From contig NZ_JAIWYX010000002.1 in assembly GCF_020251205.1 (NCBI RefSeq), positions 1-64,000 of the forward strand: a stretch of 64,000 nt of DNA. Reading direction: 5' to 3'. Every line of letters starts with the position of its first letter. Position 1 is the first letter of the stretch. The position numbers were made by a program, and so were the translations under genes. The stretch is from Arthrobacter sp. M4 (GTDB taxonomy: Bacteria; Actinomycetota; Actinomycetes; Actinomycetales; Micrococcaceae). This document shows positions 60,317 through 64,000 of this stretch, piece after piece. The notes below the pieces were generated by a model. The model searched no databases. It saw nothing but the letters and a program-made list of their open reading frames with translations, and had not been told where the DNA came from.

Positions 60317-60811
60317 TCAGAACTCGCCCGAGCCGGGCTGGACGTCGAACACCGGCACGCCGAGGGCCTGCCAGGCGCGGATCACCCTGGGCCGGTCATC
60401 CAGCGCGAGCCGGACGTCCCACCGCCCGCGGATGAAGGCCTCGTAGATCTCGGGCTTGATGATGTCGTCCGGCCGGCGGTCGCCCTGTCCGCGCATGAAC
60501 AGAGGGCAGCTGGCGGTCCACTCCCCCACATGTTCAATGAGCCAGGCGTAGGTCGCGCGGCCGACGTCCCAGCCGTTGTCGTCCAGGACCGGCCTGCCGG
60601 AGCAGAACACGATCTCAAGTCCGGCAGCGTGCAGGGCGCGCACGGTTTCGATCACTGGCGGGTTGGGCAGGTCCCAGGGGACGAGCCGGTACTCGTGGTG
60701 TCCCCTGATGAAGCGTCCGTCGGGAAGTGTGTGCGTGGCGACCGTCCCGTCGATGTCGACGATCACGGCCGGCGAGAGGACCGCGGCCGTGGCAGTGCTG
60801 ATTTCTGTCAT
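60317..60811 (-). CDS. HAD-type polynucleotide 3'-phosphatase-like protein
   Basis: The 164-residue protein shows the HAD motifs in order: motif I VDIDGT (Asp19, Asp21), motif II VFCSGRP, motif III IIKPEI (Lys) and motif IV LALDDR. This pattern, with the GHHEYRLVPWDLPN-type cap insertion, matches the phosphatase domain of T4-type polynucleotide kinase. It would clean 3' ends before ligation and may pair with the ligase at 56,735. GGAGGGG lies 6 bases before ATG 60,811. No kinase domain is present. Confidence 0.78.
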   Translation of the reverse strand: MTEISTATAAVLSPAVIVDIDGTVATHTLPDGRFIRGHHEYRLVPWDLPNPPVIETVRALHAAGLEIVFCSGRPVLDDNGWDVGRATYAWLIEHVGEWTASCPLFMRGQGDRRPDDIIKPEIYEAFIRGRWDVRLALDDRPRVIRAWQALGVPVFDVQPGSGEF

Positions 60812-60839
60812 GATGGGCCCCTCCTTCCGGGCGGGGAGG

Positions 60840-61121
60840 CTATTCAGTCGGACGCTCGGCCCCGACGTCGAGCGGGACGATCGTCCCGAAAAGTCCTGCA
60901 GCATGCTGTGACCCGTGCGGGGCTGCCAGCAGGTCGGGACCATCGGGCATGACGCCGGACTCTCCGCATGTGGGACACGTCCATGTCCAGGTGACGGGCG
61001 CGTGCACAACGCGCCCGTCGATGATCACCCAGTCGAAGCGGTCAACCCAGTCTTCCCGGCCGAGAGGCTGGCAGAGATCGGCGTCGAAGAGGGCATCGGG
61101 CGCTGGTGTCCGGCTGCTCAT
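60840..61121 (-). CDS. Small hypothetical protein with a CPTC motif
   Basis: The 93-residue protein has TWTWTCPTCGESGVM in the middle, a single CxxC that could be half of a zinc site. Its start overlaps the preceding gene by 4 bases. Function unknown. Confidence 0.5.
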   Translation of the reverse strand: MSSRTPAPDALFDADLCQPLGREDWVDRFDWVIIDGRVVHAPVTWTWTCPTCGESGVMPDGPDLLAAPHGSQHAAGLFGTIVPLDVGAERPTE

Positions 61122-61381
61122 CGCACTCCTTCTTCGGCCGGTGCGGGACCGGGTTGGGCCACCCAGTACTCCCCGAGGGGCTGGATGGTCCCGTCCTCAT
61201 GGCCATGGCAGGTCAGTTCGAGAGAGCCCGCCCATTCGTGGGGACCCTGGGTGATCGCGGTGCCAGCCGGCACCTGCAGCGGAGCGTGGTCGTGGCCATG
61301 GTAGTCGCGGCAGGCCGACTCGTCGTCGTTCACGAGCTTGAGGGCGCAGCACGCGCAGAGGATGAAAACACCGCTGGCCAA
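61118..61381 (-). CDS. Small hypothetical protein with TTG start
   Basis: The 87-residue frame begins with TTG 61,381, 2 bases after the upstream stop, with GGCGGGG just before. It includes FILCACCALKLVNDD at the N-terminus and GHDHAPLQVPAGT further on. The tight spacing to both neighbours supports it. No family recognised. Confidence 0.45.
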   Translation of the reverse strand: MASGVFILCACCALKLVNDDESACRDYHGHDHAPLQVPAGTAITQGPHEWAGSLELTCHGHEDGTIQPLGEYWVAQPGPAPAEEGVR

Positions 61382-61383
61382 GG

Positions 61384-62085
61384 TCAGTCCCCGCCTTCCT
61401 GGTTGTCGTACTGGCTGACATAGCCGATGAGAAAGTTGTCGTCGACCGGATCGAAGCCGTGCTGCTCCGTGAACTCCGCGTGGTACTCGGCAGGGTCCCG
61501 GTCTCCCGGGTGCGGCCGGACGGAGCCGATCGCATTGGCGATCCACTCCAGTTCGTCGGCACCGGACCACTCCGGCTTGGTGCCGAGGCCGAGGGCAATG
61601 GCGTCGACGATGTCGGTGTCGGTCACAGGTCCGGGGTTCCCGTTGGTCCGGGACGGCGGCCTGCGGCAGTCGGGGATGAATCCCATGGCAAGCAGGACGG
61701 TCACCGGCAGGTGGTGGGCGTTCCAGATCGCGTCGGCGGCGTCGGTGGGGGAATCGCCCGAGGAGAGTCCGCCGGAGAGGTACAGCCGATAGCCGGCGAC
61801 CTCGATGGTGTCCGTCTCGCTGGAGTCCAGCGCCTCTTCGAGCTCGTCGATGATCCTGCGGCCGACGCGCTTGATGACCTCCGGGGTCGGCTCGCCCTCG
61901 GCGTCCAGGTGCACGTCGGGGTCGAAGTCCTCGACCAGCTCCTCGAGCTGGGACTCGGGGTCGTCGAACCGGAACGATTCAGGGCCCGCGGTCTCCTCGA
62001 CCATCAGGCGGCCACGTTCGAAGTCGATCGGCTTGGTACGGTCGGCCGGGACGGCGATGGCCGCGGTGAGCATATCGGCGCTCAT
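61384..62085 (-). CDS. Hypothetical acidic protein
   Basis: The 233-residue protein is rich in Asp and Glu (FDDPESQLEELVEDFDPDVHL) and predicted to be alpha/beta. ATG 62,085 is followed by MSADMLTAAIAVPADR. It belongs to the minus-strand accessory series. No motif recognised. Confidence 0.5.
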   Translation of the reverse strand: MSADMLTAAIAVPADRTKPIDFERGRLMVEETAGPESFRFDDPESQLEELVEDFDPDVHLDAEGEPTPEVIKRVGRRIIDELEEALDSSETDTIEVAGYRLYLSGGLSSGDSPTDAADAIWNAHHLPVTVLLAMGFIPDCRRPPSRTNGNPGPVTDTDIVDAIALGLGTKPEWSGADELEWIANAIGSVRPHPGDRDPAEYHAEFTEQHGFDPVDDNFLIGYVSQYDNQEGGD

Positions 62086-62121
62086 GGGTTCTCCTTGGGT
62101 CGGGATGTGGGTGGGGTCGGC

Positions 62122-63063
62122 TCAGGCGGCGGATTGCTGTGTCTTCGCGGCGGCGTGCTCGCGGTAGAGGCGCACGGCCAGGTCGATGCAGTAGCAGGTG
62201 AACAGGAAGTGGATGTCCCAGTCGCGCAGGTCCCACTCCCAGGTGTCGGAGCCGACGGTGTCCTCGTGCTCAGCCAGCCATTTGTGGGCCTCCGACTCGC
62301 TGTCGGCGTGCCAGCGGGCGTCTTCGATGATTTCCATGCGCCGCTCGGCAGGGGAATGTCGTGGGACCTCGATGTCGGCCAGCTCCATCCAGTTGTGTTC
62401 CTCTGTGAGCCGGTCGAACTTCTCGTCGGGGATGCCGTCGGTGCTCCAGAGGGCAGCACGCGCGGCAGCGGCCGCGTTCCGGCGCTCGTGGTTCAGCACC
62501 GTGCTGGCGGCCGCGAGGTGCTCCTCGGCGGTCCAGTGGGCCTCGAAGAGCGCCAACTGTGCGTCCCCGTCAAGGCCGCGCAGTTCGTGCAGGCGCGCCA
62601 GCAGCGCCAACTGCTGATGGTGGACCTCCTGGGCCTCGGTGCCGAACCCCTCGCTTTCTTCGAGGTGCTCCCGCACCAGCTGGATGAAGAGATCCGGGTC
62701 GTACTGCTTTACTTCGCGGGAGCGGCCGCCGCAGAGCTTCTCGGCCCAGTAGCGGAAGTCGATGCTTGGCGCACCGTCGGAGTAGTAGCCCTCGCTCTTG
62801 CCGGCCGACGCGAAGAACCCGATCATGTCTGGTTCTCGGGTGAACATGTAGCCGTCGGCGATGTCGCCGCTGGTGGCCAGGTGGCCGGGCCAGGTGGTGA
62901 CGTCCCAGGACCACATGCGGGTGCCTGGGGCCTGGATCCTTAAGTGGCGGTAGAGGTCCTCGTCGTGCAGAACGACGAGGACGTGCTCCCGGGTCTGGGC
63001 GAGAAAGTCGGCGTACGTGCGGGCGTACGGGTTCTCGGGCTTGACGGTGTCAGGTGCGGACAT
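62122..63063 (-). CDS. Hypothetical protein
   Basis: The 313-residue protein starts at ATG 63,063 (MSAPDTVKPENPYARTYADF) with GGAAGGGA upstream. It is rich in Trp and His, with HLAASTVLNHERRNAAAAARA and later WEWDLRDWDIHFLFTCYCIDLAVRLY. No TM, signal peptide or catalytic motif is evident. The frame stays open upstream to 63,306, but that part is a shadow of the next gene. Confidence 0.5.
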   Translation of the reverse strand: MSAPDTVKPENPYARTYADFLAQTREHVLVVLHDEDLYRHLRIQAPGTRMWSWDVTTWPGHLATSGDIADGYMFTREPDMIGFFASAGKSEGYYSDGAPSIDFRYWAEKLCGGRSREVKQYDPDLFIQLVREHLEESEGFGTEAQEVHHQQLALLARLHELRGLDGDAQLALFEAHWTAEEHLAAASTVLNHERRNAAAAARAALWSTDGIPDEKFDRLTEEHNWMELADIEVPRHSPAERRMEIIEDARWHADSESEAHKWLAEHEDTVGSDTWEWDLRDWDIHFLFTCYCIDLAVRLYREHAAAKTQQSAA

Positions 63064-63124
63064 GGCGGGTCCCTTCCGGGTCTGCTGGTCAGGGTTGTGG
63101 TCGGGCCGTCCGCCCGGGTGGAGC

Positions 63125-63745
63125 TCAGAGGATCGGCAGTGGCCGGCCGGAGGGCTTGTAGTGGCCGTCGGCCTCGTCGAGCACGGCCTCGGTGAGGAGC
63201 ACGGTGGCGGGCATGAGGAACGCACCCACGAGCGCGGCGAGGCGCTGCTCGTCGGCCAGCACCCGCTCGGGGATGCTGCCGCGGGAGCTGAAGAACATGT
63301 CGGCACGCTCGATGAGGCTGGCTCGGCGGGCCTCTCTGGAGGTGAAGTGCTCGGCGACGGTCTGTCCGGGGCCGTACTCGGTGATCACCGAATAGAGCGC
63401 GGCGGGAACCTCCGTCTTCTTGCGGGTCGTGCTCACGTAGACCTGGACGCCCCATCGGCGGCAGAGCTTGGCGATGGCGTTGACCACGCTGTCCGGGGCG
63501 CTCTCCCACTGCCCGGAGCTGGACTGGTACAGCTCGTGCACTTCGTTCGCGGCGGAGGCGTCGATTTCGCCCAGGACGACGTCCGAGGCGGTCAGCAGCT
63601 GCGCGCACATGCGCAGCCGGAATGCTGGCGAGGGGTAGTGGTCGTGGAAGACGATCCGGTCGTCGTGGCAGATGATCAGGTCGTAGGCGCTCTCGGGGCC
63701 CGGCACGAGCTCCTCTGAGCCGGCCTGGATTCCAGTGGCGGTCAT
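63125..63745 (-). CDS. Hypothetical protein
   Basis: The 206-residue protein starts at ATG 63,745 (MTATGIQAGSEELVPGPESAY) with AAGGAG upstream. It has an alpha/beta look (YDLIICHDDRIVFHDHYPSPAF, then LCRRWGVQVYVSTTRKKTEVP). The C-terminus is helical. No family recognised; the gene order suggests one operon with its neighbours. Confidence 0.5.
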   Translation of the reverse strand: MTATGIQAGSEELVPGPESAYDLIICHDDRIVFHDHYPSPAFRLRMCAQLLTASDVVLGEIDASAANEVHELYQSSSGQWESAPDSVVNAIAKLCRRWGVQVYVSTTRKKTEVPAALYSVITEYGPGQTVAEHFTSREARRASLIERADMFFSSRGSIPERVLADEQRLAALVGAFLMPATVLLTEAVLDEADGHYKPSGRPLPIL

Positions 63746-63801
63746 GGCGTGCTCCTTCGAAGCTGCATTGGCTGTGTGTGTGTGTGGGATGGGAAGCAGG
63801 A

Positions 63802-63846
63802 GGCGCGGGCGCTCCGGACCTCTCGTGGAGGTGGAGCGCCCGCGCC
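63802..63846 (-). terminator. Long hairpin between two minus-strand genes
   Basis: GGCGCGGGCGCTCC (63,802-63,815) pairs with GGAGCGCCCGCGCC (63,833-63,846), and the loop itself contains ACCTC...GAGGT. A (TG)6 tract follows on the far side (63,773-63,784). It should end transcription of the gene at the window edge. Confidence 0.75.
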
Positions 63847-63857
63847 GGTGCCGTCGG

Positions 63858-64000
63858 TCAGACGGCTTCTGCGACCTGCTGCTGGTCGCCGGCGGTACCG
63901 GCGTCCTCGTCGTCGACCAGAAGGGTCGGGTCGATGCCCGCAGCGCGCTGCGCGTTCTTCTCGTCACGCTCGGTGAGGGCGTTGACGATCTGCTCGTAGC
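63858..64000 (-). CDS. C-terminal end of a hypothetical protein (partial)
   Basis: The minus-strand frame is open from the window edge to TGA 63,858, giving 46 residues: YEQIVNALTERDEKNAQRAA, then GIDPTLLVDDEDAGTAGDQQ and QVAEAV. The acidic, Gln-rich tail gives no family clue. It is followed by the 63,802-63,846 hairpin. Confidence 0.55.
   Translation of the reverse strand, partial: YEQIVNALTERDEKNAQRAAGIDPTLLVDDEDAGTAGDQQQVAEAV

Larger units (their letters stand above)
10002..64000. mobile_element. Integrative (probably conjugative) element inserted in comM, left end to window edge
   Basis: The comM homology stops at about 10,002, and no chromosomal gene is recognisable to the right. The segment carries an integrase (22,708), a relaxase (34,141), a coupling protein (42,544), T4SS-like membrane proteins, a cell-wall hydrolase and accessory genes, which together define an ICE. 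Its size is at least 54 kb and the right end with the comM 5' half is not in the window. The integrase is 12.7 kb from the left end, which is unusual and could mean nested insertions. The alternative is an integrated conjugative plasmid. Confidence 0.85.

Noticed and set aside
63773..63784. (TG)6 tract as a phase-variation switch
   Set aside because: It lies between genes next to a terminator hairpin, is short and does not affect a reading frame or a visible promoter spacer.

Overview
The window is high-GC actinobacterial DNA, most probably from Arthrobacter sensu lato (Micrococcaceae). That placement rests on gene content (aceE next to a PucR-type FasR regulator and fabD-fabH-acpP-fabF, a DUF3145 gene, and the xerC/dprA/comM string), not on any database search. 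No tRNA, rRNA or CRISPR array was recognised.

Region 1 (1-10,002) is conserved chromosome. It holds the 3' end of aceE, a strong terminator, fasR, the fatty acid synthesis operon fabD-fabH-acpP-fabF, and then on the minus strand DUF3145, xerC, dprA and the 3' part of comM. comM is cut inside its Walker A codons. Beyond that point nothing looks chromosomal, so 10,002 is taken as the left end of a large integrative element whose right end lies outside the window.

Region 2 (10,002-22,700) is a cargo or defence block, mostly minus strand: three unrecognised genes, a GHKL-ATPase/PD-(D/E)XK fusion, and a tightly overlapping operon of an MmeI-like DNA methyltransferase, an SF2 helicase, a GIY-YIG (T5orf172-type) protein and a NucS-like nuclease with a PUA/EVE-like tail. 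Region 3 (22,700-24,795) holds a tyrosine integrase, a convergent XRE-type regulator and a repeat-rich control region.

Region 4 (24,795-55,062), all plus strand, is the conjugation and maintenance backbone: a small pilin-like membrane protein, a lysozyme/CHAP cell-wall hydrolase, four consecutive one-TM proteins resembling VirB8-type components, a MobP/MobL-like relaxase with an HxHxH motif, a two-domain Clp-like AAA+ ATPase, a coiled-coil tail-anchored protein, a very large VirD4/TraG-type coupling protein, and an HU-like DNA-binding protein. Between the coupling protein and the HU gene lies a 1,853-residue single-chain protein that carries RNA polymerase beta and beta-prime signatures in order. 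These are a rif-region-like segment, a G-W-x-x-D-D segment, GDK...HGNKG, SRRN, and then GDFDGD with bridge-helix-like and trigger-loop-like segments. This is the most notable discovery in the window.

Region 5 (55,062-64,000) is accessory: an ATP-dependent DNA ligase, a frameshifted gene, small membrane proteins, a Phd/RelE-like toxin-antitoxin pair, a polynucleotide 3'-phosphatase-like protein and several unrecognised small genes.

The intergenic regions of the element repeatedly carry CCATTC(G/A) and GACTC(G/A)T motifs close to possible -10 hexamers. They suggest an element-wide regulatory code, conceivably read by the element's own polymerase or its XRE regulator; that link is inference only.
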